Assembly (NCBI GenBank): GCA_050260675.1 | Contig: JBLNCN010000011.1 | Span: 124,001 to 188,000 of the forward strand | Reading direction: 5' to 3' | Source: JBBDIP01 sp050260675 | GTDB taxonomy: Bacteria; Bacillota; Sulfobacillia; Fermentithermobacillales; Fermentithermobacillaceae | Length of the DNA stretch: 64,000 nucleotides | Shown here: piece after piece, positions 37,080 to 46,360 of the stretch | Layout of the letters: the number at the start of each line of letters is the position of its first letter | How positions within the stretch are numbered: the first letter of the stretch is position 1 | Position numbers and translations under genes: made by a program | Notes under the pieces: generated by a model | Told to the model about the DNA's origin: nothing | Seen by the model: only the letters and a program-made list of their open reading frames with translations | Database searches by the model: none

Positions 37080-37841
37080 TTACTTCTTCATGAGCTGGAT
37101 TAAAGCGTCATTACCGCCCGTCGCCATAATGGCACCCACCAACATGAGGATGATAGCCAGGTACTTGCCACCTTCTTGAGCTGCCAAGCACCCGAAGTGG
37201 GTGACGTTTCCCGAAAGGGCGATGCTACCGGCATAGAACTCCTCGCCGATGAGGGTATAGTCGGCGCCTGCGACAAAGAACGGGATCTGGGCTGTCTGCG
37301 TGGTTCCGCCGACCGAAATGGCTCCAACGCTGCTGGCGGCCTCGACGAAGATGACCGACTCGTGGTAGTAGTTGCCCAGCATGAAGTTGGCGGCAACCTG
37401 CTCCCTTTGGAAGGTGCCAAGGACGGCGGGGCGGAGAGCGTAGACCGATACGTACCTTATGTTGTCAGGCTTGTACCTGTCGGGCTTGCCTTCGTTAACG
37501 TAGGCCGATCTTACGATCTCCTCGGTAACAGGCTGTACTTCAGGGATAGCGTTAGTTACGATGAGATCTGCATCATACCGGGCAGCCTTCTGAGCGATGT
37601 AGCGAAGGTACTCAAATGCCGCGAAATACTGGGCGTCCAGTTCGCCGGAGCCCATAGAGAAGTGGGCGGGCCTGCCCATCTCGGTTACTCTGCCGAGAGC
37701 ATCGTCGATGAAATCGAGGCCCTTTAGGCGTTTAATGGGAAACTCCGACTTGCCCTGATAAGCGCGTACGGTTAGGAACGTTCCAATGCAATACGCTAAG
37801 AGAACGATAAACGAAACGACCGAGCCCTGAACGAAGCTCAT
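37080..37841 (-). CDS. DUF6754-like bitopic membrane protein (module gene 1)
   Basis: 253 residues from ATG at 37841 (AGGAGGGG upstream). N-terminal helix (VVSFIVLLAYCIGTFL), soluble domain starting LDFIDDALGRVTEMGRPAHFSMGSG, and C-terminal helix (LAIILMLVGAIMATGG). I place it with DUF6754-type proteins by its RPAHFSMGSG element; function unknown. With the next three genes it makes two bitopic and two polytopic proteins, which could be a transporter or channel complex. Confidence 0.75.
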   Translation of the reverse strand: MSFVQGSVVSFIVLLAYCIGTFLTVRAYQGKSEFPIKRLKGLDFIDDALGRVTEMGRPAHFSMGSGELDAQYFAAFEYLRYIAQKAARYDADLIVTNAIPEVQPVTEEIVRSAYVNEGKPDRYKPDNIRYVSVYALRPAVLGTFQREQVAANFMLGNYYHESVIFVEAASSVGAISVGGTTQTAQIPFFVAGADYTLIGEEFYAGSIALSGNVTHFGCLAAQEGGKYLAIILMLVGAIMATGGNDALIQLMKK

Positions 37842-37921
37842 GATTCCCCTCCTTCTGTTGACTGGCATCTTTCGTCACGACTGCGGGACCGGATAGTGGC
37901 GATGCAGCTAATCCTCCTTCC

Positions 37922-39112
37922 TTATCCGCAGATGAGCCGCTCAAGCTCTCTGGGGTAGTAGGTGAGAATCTCCATGCCGGTCTCTTTCACCAACACGGTA
38001 TCGGAATGCCGGAACCCGCCGATGCCCGGCACATACAGACCGGGCTCGACGCTAAACACCATGCCAGGCCTCAGCACGGTGTCATCGCCGGTGTCAAAGA
38101 AAGGCGCCTCGTGGTTCAACAGGCCAAGCGCGTGACCCGTGTGGTGGCGCCAGTACTCGGTGATGCCCAGCTTTTCGTACACGGCGCGGACAGCCTTATC
38201 CACATCCGAGCACTTGCGTCCGGGGCGAATGTTCTCAAAGGCGGTCTCCTGAATTTCCCGCATGTAGCCAAAGAGTTTTCTCTTCTCAGCGTCGGGCTCA
38301 CCGACGAACATGGTCCTCTCAAGCTCGCTGGTATACCCGCCCACCCAGGGGCATGAGTAGGTGACCAAGACGTCGCCCTGGCGCATGACCGCGTTCACGT
38401 TGATGGCGTGGGGAAGCGCGGAGTTGGGCCCGATCTGCCCCCGGAATCCGGCGGAAACGTAAGCTCCGCCAAAGGCATGGGGGTTATAGGAATCTCCCAT
38501 GGTCTTCATCATCACTGCCGTGGACTCCATGGAGGCTCGTGTTGCCACATCGTTCTCACTCATCCCGGCGCGGGAGTACTCTTGAAGGAGCGCGTGGCCC
38601 AGATTACCCCAGCGGGCGCTCTCGCGGATGAAAGCTAGCTCCTCTTCGGACTTCACAACCCGGGCACCCTCAACAAGGTGCTTCAGCAATACGAACCTGG
38701 CGGTAGACAGTACCTGGTCAAGAGGCGGCCCGTCATACCCCTTGGTGGACCCATATCCCATGGAATCGCAGCCGATGGTGGCCGTGCCGAAACCGGCCTC
38801 ATCCAGCGTCTTGCCGAGCAGGTGCAGGGGATGAAGGTCACCCGGGTACTCAGGGTAGCTCTTGATCTCGTTCACTTCCGGGCACGCACGAGCGTGCTCG
38901 ACCTCAAGCCGGGGGACAAACATGGTCTTCTTGCCTTGCTTGTCTACGATCATGCACGCAGGACGCTCGGTTGGGATAAACGAGAATCCCGACAAGTAAA
39001 AGACACTGGTGTTGTTCCAGAACACAAAGGCGTCCAGACCCTTTTCGGCCATCGCGGCGGTCACTACTTCGGTCCGGCGCCGATACTCTTGGGTCGAGAT
39101 CCCCAATTGCAT
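37922..39112 (-). CDS. M24 family (aminopeptidase P/creatinase fold) protein with altered metal site
   Basis: 396 residues from ATG at 39112 (GAGGGGG upstream). Creatinase N-domain, then the pita-bread fold. It keeps HHTGHALGL and VFSVEPGLY. Of the five metal ligands of Xaa-Pro peptidases, the Asp pair reads Tyr and Glu (VLVTYSCPW...YTSELERT) and the last Glu reads Ser (RHSDTVLV). Creatinase itself is a metal-free member of this fold, so a non-peptide C-N hydrolase is a good alternative. First gene after the sigma-54 promoter. Confidence 0.85.
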   Translation of the reverse strand: MQLGISTQEYRRRTEVVTAAMAEKGLDAFVFWNNTSVFYLSGFSFIPTERPACMIVDKQGKKTMFVPRLEVEHARACPEVNEIKSYPEYPGDLHPLHLLGKTLDEAGFGTATIGCDSMGYGSTKGYDGPPLDQVLSTARFVLLKHLVEGARVVKSEEELAFIRESARWGNLGHALLQEYSRAGMSENDVATRASMESTAVMMKTMGDSYNPHAFGGAYVSAGFRGQIGPNSALPHAINVNAVMRQGDVLVTYSCPWVGGYTSELERTMFVGEPDAEKRKLFGYMREIQETAFENIRPGRKCSDVDKAVRAVYEKLGITEYWRHHTGHALGLLNHEAPFFDTGDDTVLRPGMVFSVEPGLYVPGIGGFRHSDTVLVKETGMEILTYYPRELERLICG

Positions 39113-39174
39113 CTGGCATATCCCCCTCTTTTCGCAATGTCTGAAGCGCAGGGCGCAACACACATATAAGGAAA

Positions 39175-39190
39175 AGCAAAAGCCATGCCA
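39175..39190 (-). promoter_or_regulatory. Sigma-54 (-24/-12) promoter of the long array
   Basis: On the minus strand TGGCATGGCTTTTGCT; consensus TGGCACG-N4-TTGCW. GG and GC are correctly spaced and only one defined base (C to T) differs. It lies 62 bp upstream of the M24 start and 80 bp from the end of a sigma-54 activator gene. Confidence 0.8.
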
Positions 39191-39250
39191 TGACGGAACA
39201 CTTGTAAGAAGCGGCTTGGCGGTTAAGTGAGGCCGGAGATAAGGGATGAT

Positions 39251-39264
39251 TTGGGCTAACCCAA
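39251..39264 (-). promoter_or_regulatory. Candidate upstream activator site
   Basis: Palindrome TTGGG-CTAA-CCCAA, with a related AACCAACCCAAAA nearby (39280-39295). It lies 60-75 bp upstream of the -24 element, a usual place for an enhancer-binding activator. Confidence 0.45.
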
Positions 39265-39269
39265 TCCGC

Positions 39270-41420
39270 CTAATGAGACCTAAACCAACCCAAAAGGGCT
39301 TTTCCCTTTGCGGTGATCCTGGTCCCTTCCCGGGTTGTTCCCGAGACACAGGCTCCTGCTTCGATCAGATGGCGAAGGTAGCGACGGACCCTGTGGGGCT
39401 CTACCGCCGATGGAATACTCCGGCATATGGTGGCGCGGCCGATTCCTGTCGTGCCGGAGTGCCCGTCAAGACACTCGAGTATCTCCCTGTATAGGTGTAG
39501 CTCGCCGTGGCTCTCCAGTACTTTGATGATACTGGCGATCTCGTCATGCTGCTGCGGAAGCGGCTGCTCCGCGCCGGGGCGAGAAGGTACAGGCTCCCCT
39601 GCCCCTGCGACCATATGTGAGTGAGCGCCGCAGGCTGCCCTGCCCGCGATTTGAGGCGCCGCCAGAATGGCTTCGGGGAGGTCCTCTACTGTCACAGTGC
39701 TTCCTCTGGCCGCCAATGCGATGTTGGCGGCTATGCTCTCGACCTCGCGGACGTTTCCGGGCCAGTCGTGGTCCATGAGCATCTTCATAGCCTCTGGTTC
39801 GAATCGCCGACTTCCGCCCCATCGTCGCAGGAAGTGATCAATTAGGAGCGGGATGTCCTCTTTGCGATCCCTCAGCGGCGGAATGGTGAGGTGCAGGACG
39901 TTCAGCCGGTAATATAGATCGCGCCTGAACTTGCCCTCGGCAACCATTTCTGCCAGCGGCCTGTTAGTCGCGGCGATGACGCGAAAGTCGAGGGGTATCA
40001 CTCTGGAGCCACCAACCCGGGTAACGCGTTTCTCCTGGAGGACCCGCAGAAGAGAGGCCTGTACGGCAGGACTGGCGTCTCCAATCTCGTCCAGGAACAC
40101 AGTACCTTTGTGGGCCTCCTCGAAGTAACCGCGGTGGCCGCCGCGGCGGGCTCCGGTAAACGCCCCCTCTTCGTAGCCGAACAGCTCGCTCTCGGCGAGG
40201 TTCTCGGGAAGCGCGGCGAAGTTGACCGCCACGAACGGGCCGTGCCTCGATGAAGATAGGTTGTGGATGGCCTGGGCCGCCACTTCCTTGCCTACCCCGC
40301 TCTCGCCGCTGATGAGAACCGTGAGATCGGTCTCACCAATGCGCCGGATCCTCTCCACCATCCTCTTGGTCGCAGGGCTTTCCCCGACAATGTCGTTGAC
40401 TGTGTAGGTGGCGGTATGGCCTGAGCGAAGACTCCGCACGATCTCCTGCTCCAGGCGGCTGACCTGGGAGATGTCCCTGAGCACGCATATGGCGCCGGAT
40501 ATCTCTCCGTGGTTCTTTACAGGTATCGTGGTCATCGAGATCTTGCGGGACCGCACTTCCTCAATACTGTGGTTGCTTAGCCCTGAGGACAGCGTCTGGC
40601 CGATAGTCTTGCGCCCAATGATGGCGCTCAGGTTCTTGCCTCTCACGATCTTCTCGCTTACTCCCAGGAGGTCTTGAGCCGTCCGATTGTAGACCTTCAC
40701 TATCCCACCGCGGTCGATGTAGACCACGCCTTCATCCAGAGACCCGATGAGCGCTTCGAGACGGGTGTTGCTCTCGCGGACCTGGGTTAGAGCCGAGGAC
40801 AACCGCTGATTCAGGCGGACCATCGCCCGGGTGTGCTCGAACGCGATGGAGTTCACGACCTCCCAGGAGAGGCCGCACGACACCACAATATCGATGAGAG
40901 TTGACAAGTCCAAAGGGCGAAGCCCTATATCGATTACCTGCTGGATGTGAGGTGGCACCAGATGGGACGCTCCAGGGGTGATGGCGATATTTGCTGCAGG
41001 CAGCTCGATACCGGGGGCCCACGGCAGGTACTCCACGTGATCCATTCCCAGATCGCACAGTATCCGCGCGGTCTCCTCGGTAGCGCCAAGATCACGGGAG
41101 ACCAGCAGGACGCGTGAACCCCTGGGGAGACTTAGTATCTCCTCCATCTTATCGTTGCTCACGCCACGCCGGGCTACGATCGTAGCCGTGCCAGGCGCTA
41201 TCCTCGAGCTGGCCTGCCGGAGCACAAGATCTGTGGTCGCCACCACCACGGTTGAGTCAATCCTCGCGGGCAGCCCCCCTTCCAGGCTGTATCCCTCGAT
41301 CTCAACCAGTGAGCCTAGATGGCGCCGGAGTTGATCCGCGAAGAACCTATGACTTATGTCCTCGTTGGTGAGAAGCGTTACCTTCGGGAAGGAGAGCACC
41401 CCCAGCGCCTGTGCGTTCAT
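39270..41420 (-). CDS. Sigma-54-dependent transcriptional activator with N-terminal sensor and PAS
   Basis: 716 residues. An N-terminal about 200-residue domain resembles PrpR-type sensor regions; a PAS domain follows (about 225-330: LDEGVVYIDRGG). The AAA+ core has GESGVGKE (Walker A), GAFTGA (sigma-54 contact) and VFLDEIGD (Walker B). The C-terminus lacks the usual Fis helix-turn-helix and ends in a winged-helix-like segment (VRRYLRHLIEAGACVSG). It lies directly upstream of the sigma-54 promoter and most likely switches on the array in response to its substrate. Confidence 0.93.
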   Translation of the reverse strand: MNAQALGVLSFPKVTLLTNEDISHRFFADQLRRHLGSLVEIEGYSLEGGLPARIDSTVVVATTDLVLRQASSRIAPGTATIVARRGVSNDKMEEILSLPRGSRVLLVSRDLGATEETARILCDLGMDHVEYLPWAPGIELPAANIAITPGASHLVPPHIQQVIDIGLRPLDLSTLIDIVVSCGLSWEVVNSIAFEHTRAMVRLNQRLSSALTQVRESNTRLEALIGSLDEGVVYIDRGGIVKVYNRTAQDLLGVSEKIVRGKNLSAIIGRKTIGQTLSSGLSNHSIEEVRSRKISMTTIPVKNHGEISGAICVLRDISQVSRLEQEIVRSLRSGHTATYTVNDIVGESPATKRMVERIRRIGETDLTVLISGESGVGKEVAAQAIHNLSSSRHGPFVAVNFAALPENLAESELFGYEEGAFTGARRGGHRGYFEEAHKGTVFLDEIGDASPAVQASLLRVLQEKRVTRVGGSRVIPLDFRVIAATNRPLAEMVAEGKFRRDLYYRLNVLHLTIPPLRDRKEDIPLLIDHFLRRWGGSRRFEPEAMKMLMDHDWPGNVREVESIAANIALAARGSTVTVEDLPEAILAAPQIAGRAACGAHSHMVAGAGEPVPSRPGAEQPLPQQHDEIASIIKVLESHGELHLYREILECLDGHSGTTGIGRATICRSIPSAVEPHRVRRYLRHLIEAGACVSGTTREGTRITAKGKALLGWFRSH

Positions 41421-41680
41421 TCACAGTCCTCGCCCAAGAGGATTCGCTACCGAGTAGCAGATCACCTGCTAGAAGGCGGGAGGGCGCCTTCGTTGTCTCC
41501 GCTCGCCAGGGTTCACCCATTGTCCAGGCAATCAAGATGGTCGCCGGTCATTACCTGCCGCGCCGAAAGCAGTATTCTATTGCAGTATGAGGGAAGCTAA
41601 CCCCGGAACAGAGCAGGGGGAGCAAACATTGATCGACGCTGGACGCGTGGGTCCCACGGTGACACTGGAGGAAACGTTCA

Positions 41681-44311
41681 ATGGCCAACTACATACCGCA
41701 CCACGACGACCGAAAGCACATCGTCACCAGCCTGGAAACCTGTAGCGAGCGAGGCCTTTCCGACCGCGAAGCGCAGAGCCGCTTGGCTCGATACGGCGAG
41801 AACGTCCTCTTGGAGAAGAAGCGCAAGACCAACCTCCGGCGCTTCTTCGAGCAGTTCCAGGACGTGATGATCCTCATCCTCATCGCCGCGGCGGTTGTGT
41901 CGTTCGTCGTGGCTTTCAACGAAGGCGAAGGCTTCTTCGAGCCCCTCCTCATAATAGGCATTGTAGTGTTGAACGCCGTCATCGGTGTGGCCCAGGAAAG
42001 CAGGGCGGAACAGGCCTTGGAGGCGCTGAAAAGCCTCTCGGCTCCCCACGCCCGCGTCATCCGGGACGGGCGGGAAAGCGTAATCCCGGCCGCCCATCTC
42101 GTGCCCGGGGATATCATCCTGGTGGAGGCAGGCGACTTCGTGCCCGCCGATGCGCGCCTCCTCGACTCCGCCAGTCTTCGGGTCGAGGAATCCGCATTGA
42201 CCGGTGAGTCGGTCCCCTCGGAGAAAGACGCGACCGCGATAGTCGAAAGAGACGCCCCCCTTGGCGACCGCCACAACATGCTGTACTCGGGAACCGGGGT
42301 CACCTACGGCCGCGGGCGCGCCGTAGTCACCGGCACCGGGATGGACACGGAGATGGGCAAGATCGCAGGCCTGCTATCCGAGGAATACGATGCCGAGACC
42401 CCGCTGCAAAGGAAGCTGGCTTCGCTGGGCAAATACCTGGGTGTTGCTGCCCTAGCCGCGTGCGCCGTGATCTTCGTCATCGGCTTCCTAGACGGATTGC
42501 CTGTCATTCACGTCTTCATGACCTCGGTGTCCCTCGCCGTCTCCGCCATCCCCGAGGGCCTTCCCGCCATCGTCACCGTCGTGCTGGCCATTGGAGTGCA
42601 GCGGATGGTGAGGCGCAACGCCATCATCCGCCGGTTGCCCGCGGTAGAGACGCTGGGATCCGCGTCGGTTATCTGCTCGGACAAGACCGGCACCCTCACC
42701 CAGAACAAAATGACGCTCACCAAGGCTCTGGCCGTCCACGGCGGTTTTCTTGAGGATATCGGGGACAACAACTCACCCGCCACGAAGCACCTGCTCAAGT
42801 GCGCGACGCTTTGCACGGACGCCAGGATCGAGATGGAGAACGGCAAGGAGCGTCACATCGGCGACCCTACCGAGACAGCCATCATCGTAGCGGCTCGTAG
42901 GAACGGCATGGACAAGGACGATTTGGAGAGACAGCACCCCCGGCTGGTCGAGGTCCCCTTCGACTCGGACCGCAAACTCATGACCACCGTGAACCGGGTA
43001 GACGGTAAGAACATCGTCATCACCAAGGGAGCCTATGACTCGCTGGCCCGAAGGTGCCGACCGGAGGGGGTCGAGGAGGCCAAAAGGCACGTTGAGGAGA
43101 TGAGCCGGGATGCCCTCCGCGTGCTGGCTGTGGCTTTCAAGGAGATTGAGGAGGTTCCGGACGATCCAACCTCCGAGATGCTGGAGAACGATTTGCGCTT
43201 CCTTGGCCTCTTGGGCATGATCGACCCGCCGCGCCCTGAGGCGCGCGACGCTGTTACGCTATGCCGCCAAGCCGGCATCAAGCCTGTCATGATCACAGGC
43301 GATCACGTCCTCACGGCGTCGGCCATCGCCAAAGATCTGGGTATCCTGCGGGAGGGCGACGACGCAATCACCGGCAGCGAACTCGGGCTCATGCCTGAGT
43401 CGGAACTGAACCGCCGCGTGAGGGACATTTCGGTCTACGCGAGGGTGTCTCCGACCGACAAGATCCGCATCGTGCGGGCCTGGCAGAGGCAGGGCGAGGT
43501 CGTCGCCATGACAGGGGACGGCGTGAACGACGCACCGGCCCTGAAGGCGGCGGACATCGGCTGCGCCATGGGCATCACCGGCACTGACGTGGCCAAAGGC
43601 GCCGCGGACATGACCCTCACCGACGACAACTTCGCGACAATAGTGTCGGCGGTCCGGGAGGGAAGGGGCATCTTCGATAACATCAAGAAAGTGGTCGGGT
43701 TCCTCCTGGGGACCAACATCGGCGAGGTATTGACCGTCTTCACCGCCATGCTCGTGTGGAGGGAGACCCCCCTCCTCTCCATGCAGCTCCTGTGGATTAA
43801 CCTGGTCACCGACAGTCTCCCAGCTATCGCGCTAGGGATGGAGCCGATCGAAGAAGACGTCATGGATCGCAAACCGACGCCTAGGGGCGAGCACATCTTC
43901 GCTCACGGAGTCGGGCTGCAACTCGTGCTGCAAGGGATCATGTTCGCCGCGCTGACGCTCACCGGATTCGTCCTGGGACGCGGGAATACCGGCAACATCG
44001 CCGCCGGTCGCACCATGGCTTTCTTGGTACTGGCTCTCACCCAGATAGTGCATTCATTCAACATGAGGTCGCATCACTCCGTGTTCCGCATCGGCCCCTT
44101 CACCAACAAGGCGCTGACAGGCGCTGCAGCCATCTCGCTGGCCCTTATCGCCATCGTGGTCTTCATACCCAGCGTGTCCTTCGCATTCGGACTCACCAGG
44201 CTGACCTCGGAGATGTACCTTTGGGCGGGCGGGCTGTCAATGATGCCGTTGGCGGTGCTTGAGGTCTCCAAGGCGATGAGTCAAACACCCGGCGGCCGAA
44301 GCGCGCGTTAG
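41681..44311 (+). CDS. Calcium-type cation-transporting P-type ATPase
   Basis: 876 residues with the P2A layout: N-terminal cation-ATPase domain, TGES actuator loop (SALTGESVPSEK), DKTGTLTQNK phosphorylation site, TGDGVNDAPALK hinge, and the membrane motif SAIPEGLPA typical of Ca2+ or Mn2+ pumps. GGAGG ribosome site. It exports a divalent cation at the cytoplasmic membrane. Single gene, divergent from the sigma-54 regulator. Confidence 0.93.
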   Translation: MANYIPHHDDRKHIVTSLETCSERGLSDREAQSRLARYGENVLLEKKRKTNLRRFFEQFQDVMILILIAAAVVSFVVAFNEGEGFFEPLLIIGIVVLNAVIGVAQESRAEQALEALKSLSAPHARVIRDGRESVIPAAHLVPGDIILVEAGDFVPADARLLDSASLRVEESALTGESVPSEKDATAIVERDAPLGDRHNMLYSGTGVTYGRGRAVVTGTGMDTEMGKIAGLLSEEYDAETPLQRKLASLGKYLGVAALAACAVIFVIGFLDGLPVIHVFMTSVSLAVSAIPEGLPAIVTVVLAIGVQRMVRRNAIIRRLPAVETLGSASVICSDKTGTLTQNKMTLTKALAVHGGFLEDIGDNNSPATKHLLKCATLCTDARIEMENGKERHIGDPTETAIIVAARRNGMDKDDLERQHPRLVEVPFDSDRKLMTTVNRVDGKNIVITKGAYDSLARRCRPEGVEEAKRHVEEMSRDALRVLAVAFKEIEEVPDDPTSEMLENDLRFLGLLGMIDPPRPEARDAVTLCRQAGIKPVMITGDHVLTASAIAKDLGILREGDDAITGSELGLMPESELNRRVRDISVYARVSPTDKIRIVRAWQRQGEVVAMTGDGVNDAPALKAADIGCAMGITGTDVAKGAADMTLTDDNFATIVSAVREGRGIFDNIKKVVGFLLGTNIGEVLTVFTAMLVWRETPLLSMQLLWINLVTDSLPAIALGMEPIEEDVMDRKPTPRGEHIFAHGVGLQLVLQGIMFAALTLTGFVLGRGNTGNIAAGRTMAFLVLALTQIVHSFNMRSHHSVFRIGPFTNKALTGAAAISLALIAIVVFIPSVSFAFGLTRLTSEMYLWAGGLSMMPLAVLEVSKAMSQTPGGRSAR

Positions 44312-44365
44312 CGCGAATCCATTATGTGCCCTTTTGGTCATCGTACGTACATTTTAGTGGGCGGG

Positions 44366-44938
44366 TCACTTGCGCAGGCGCAGGCAGTATGCCTTGGTCT
44401 CCGCGATGCCGTCCAGCGCCGCGTGGAGCGCCTTTGCCTTTCCTTTGGCGTCCAGTCCGCTGGATTCGGACTTGGCGCGGTCGATGGCATCCCTCAGTTC
44501 ATCCATCTCAAGAACTGTGGCAGCGATGCAGTAGTAGCTTTTGGAGCGGCCATCGTTGTAGGCTGACAGCATCTCGCCGAGAAGAGCCTTTCTGGCTTCC
44601 TGGGCCTCTACAAATGCATCCACTCCGTGGTCCTGGATGAACTGGATGTCGCCCTCAAGCGTCTGGTAGCACTTAGCCGTATCGGCCCGCTTGCCCCTAT
44701 CGCGGTGGGACTGCCACCTCTGGCAGGTGCCGCTCTCCTCACAGTCCCAGCAGAACTCGATCCGTTTCCTCTTGACAGCGCACGTATGAAACGGGCAGGG
44801 TGCCCCCATCCTACCCTCGCTCTTGCATCCCTCGCACCGGCTCTTGGCGTCCGTGTTGTGACTGGGACAGAGATAGCAGGACAAGCCACACACACCGACG
44901 GCCACGTAGTTGATGAACGATCGGTCTATCCGGCTCAC
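44366..44938 (-). CDS. DUF3795 Cys-rich protein
   Basis: 190 residues. Two Cys clusters near the N-terminus (CGLSCYLCP, CEGCKSEG, CPFHTCAV, CWDCEESGTC) match DUF3795, thought to bind zinc or another metal, and a helical C-terminus follows. Function unknown. Divergent from the DUF362 gene. Confidence 0.78.
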   Translation of the reverse strand: MSRIDRSFINYVAVGVCGLSCYLCPSHNTDAKSRCEGCKSEGRMGAPCPFHTCAVKRKRIEFCWDCEESGTCQRWQSHRDRGKRADTAKCYQTLEGDIQFIQDHGVDAFVEAQEARKALLGEMLSAYNDGRSKSYYCIAATVLEMDELRDAIDRAKSESSGLDAKGKAKALHAALDGIAETKAYCLRLRK

Positions 44939-45153
44939 ATCACCCTACCCCCTTGACTCTTCAGACTCTGCCACTCCCCAGCCATTCGTCGGATGGACGC
45001 GTTGATCCTCCGCTGGCCCCCAGTTTGTGCCTGATGCGGCCACGAGCTGCGGGGGTACGTGCACAACTCCTGTGGGACTGGGGGTGCCGCTGCCGCCAAG
45101 ACTGCACCCTGTGGTATAGTCAGCACGAGACCAATCTTTGGGGTGAAACCGAA

Positions 45154-46287
45154 GTGGACAAAGCCAAAGTGTACTTCTCTGATTTCCGAGTCGTTCCGTT
45201 CGGGGACGGGCTACCCGCCAAGCTAAAGAATCTGATCAAAAGGGCCGGCGTGGGCCAGATCGACATGGACGGGAAGTTCGTCGCCATCAAACTGCACTTC
45301 GGCGAGCTGGGCAACATCAGCTACCTTCGCCCCAACTACGCCAAAGCCGTAGCCGACGTGGTGAAGGAGCTCGGCGGCAAACCGTTCCTGACCGACTGCA
45401 ACACTATGTACCCTGGGAGCAGGAAGAACGCTCTTGAGCACCTGGCATGCGCCTGGGAGAACGGCTTCACGCCACTTACCGTCGGCTGTCCCATCCTTAT
45501 CGGCGACGGACTTAAGGGCACCGACGATGTCGCTGTGCCCGTGGCCAACGGCGAATACGTGAAGGAGGCTAAGATCGGGCGCGCCATCATGGATGCCGAT
45601 GTCTTCATCAGCCTCACCCACTTCAAGGGTCACGAGATGACCGGTTTCGGCGGTGCCATCAAGAACATCGGCATGGGCTGCGGCTCCCGCGCCGGCAAGA
45701 AGGAACAGCATAGCAGCGGCAAGGCGTCAATCAACGCTGAACTGTGCCGAGGATGCCGGATGTGCCTCAAAGAGTGCGCCAATGGCGGGCTCGTGTTCAT
45801 CACCGACAGCAGGAAAATGTCGGTGAATGAGGCCAGCTGCGTCGGCTGCGGCAGGTGCTTAGGCGCGTGCAACTTCGACGCGATCCATTTCAGCGGCGAC
45901 GACGCAAATGAGCTCCTGAACCGCCGCATGGCGGAGTACGCCAAGGCGGTGGTGGACGGCCGTCCCCATTTCCACATATCGCTCATAGTGGATGTGTCCC
46001 CGCACTGCGATTGCCACGCGGAAAACGATGCTCCTATCCTGCCCGACATCGGTATGTTCGCGTCATTTGACCCGCTGGCTCTGGACCAAGCATGCGTCGA
46101 TGCGTGTCTTAAGGCCACGCCGCTTCCAGGCAGCAAGCTGTCCGACAATATGGCTGCTCCGGGCTTCGTCGATCACCACGACCACTTCACAAACACGACG
46201 CCTGATTCTGAGTGGAGGACATGCTTGGAGCACGCCGAAAAGATCGGGCTGGGCACCAGGGAGTACGAACTGATCGTCGTGAAGTAG
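45154..46287 (+). CDS. DUF362 protein with two 4Fe-4S ferredoxin clusters
   Basis: 377 residues from a GTG with GGGGTGA upstream (a longer frame to 44953 has no support). DUF362 core (KLHFGELGNISYLRP, DCNTMYPGSRKNA, HFKGHEMTGFGGAIKN) with an inserted pair of CxxCxxCxxxC motifs (CRGCRMCLKEC, CVGCGRCLGAC). Probable iron-sulfur electron carrier or maturation protein of anaerobes. TATAGT at 45115 is a possible -10. Confidence 0.88.
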   Translation: MDKAKVYFSDFRVVPFGDGLPAKLKNLIKRAGVGQIDMDGKFVAIKLHFGELGNISYLRPNYAKAVADVVKELGGKPFLTDCNTMYPGSRKNALEHLACAWENGFTPLTVGCPILIGDGLKGTDDVAVPVANGEYVKEAKIGRAIMDADVFISLTHFKGHEMTGFGGAIKNIGMGCGSRAGKKEQHSSGKASINAELCRGCRMCLKECANGGLVFITDSRKMSVNEASCVGCGRCLGACNFDAIHFSGDDANELLNRRMAEYAKAVVDGRPHFHISLIVDVSPHCDCHAENDAPILPDIGMFASFDPLALDQACVDACLKATPLPGSKLSDNMAAPGFVDHHDHFTNTTPDSEWRTCLEHAEKIGLGTREYELIVVK

Positions 46288-46360
46288 GCGAGGCCGCATC
46301 CCGGCCGACAGCAACATGCGCGGCAGGGCGACATTCCCGCCGCAATCTGGAGGTGCGTCC

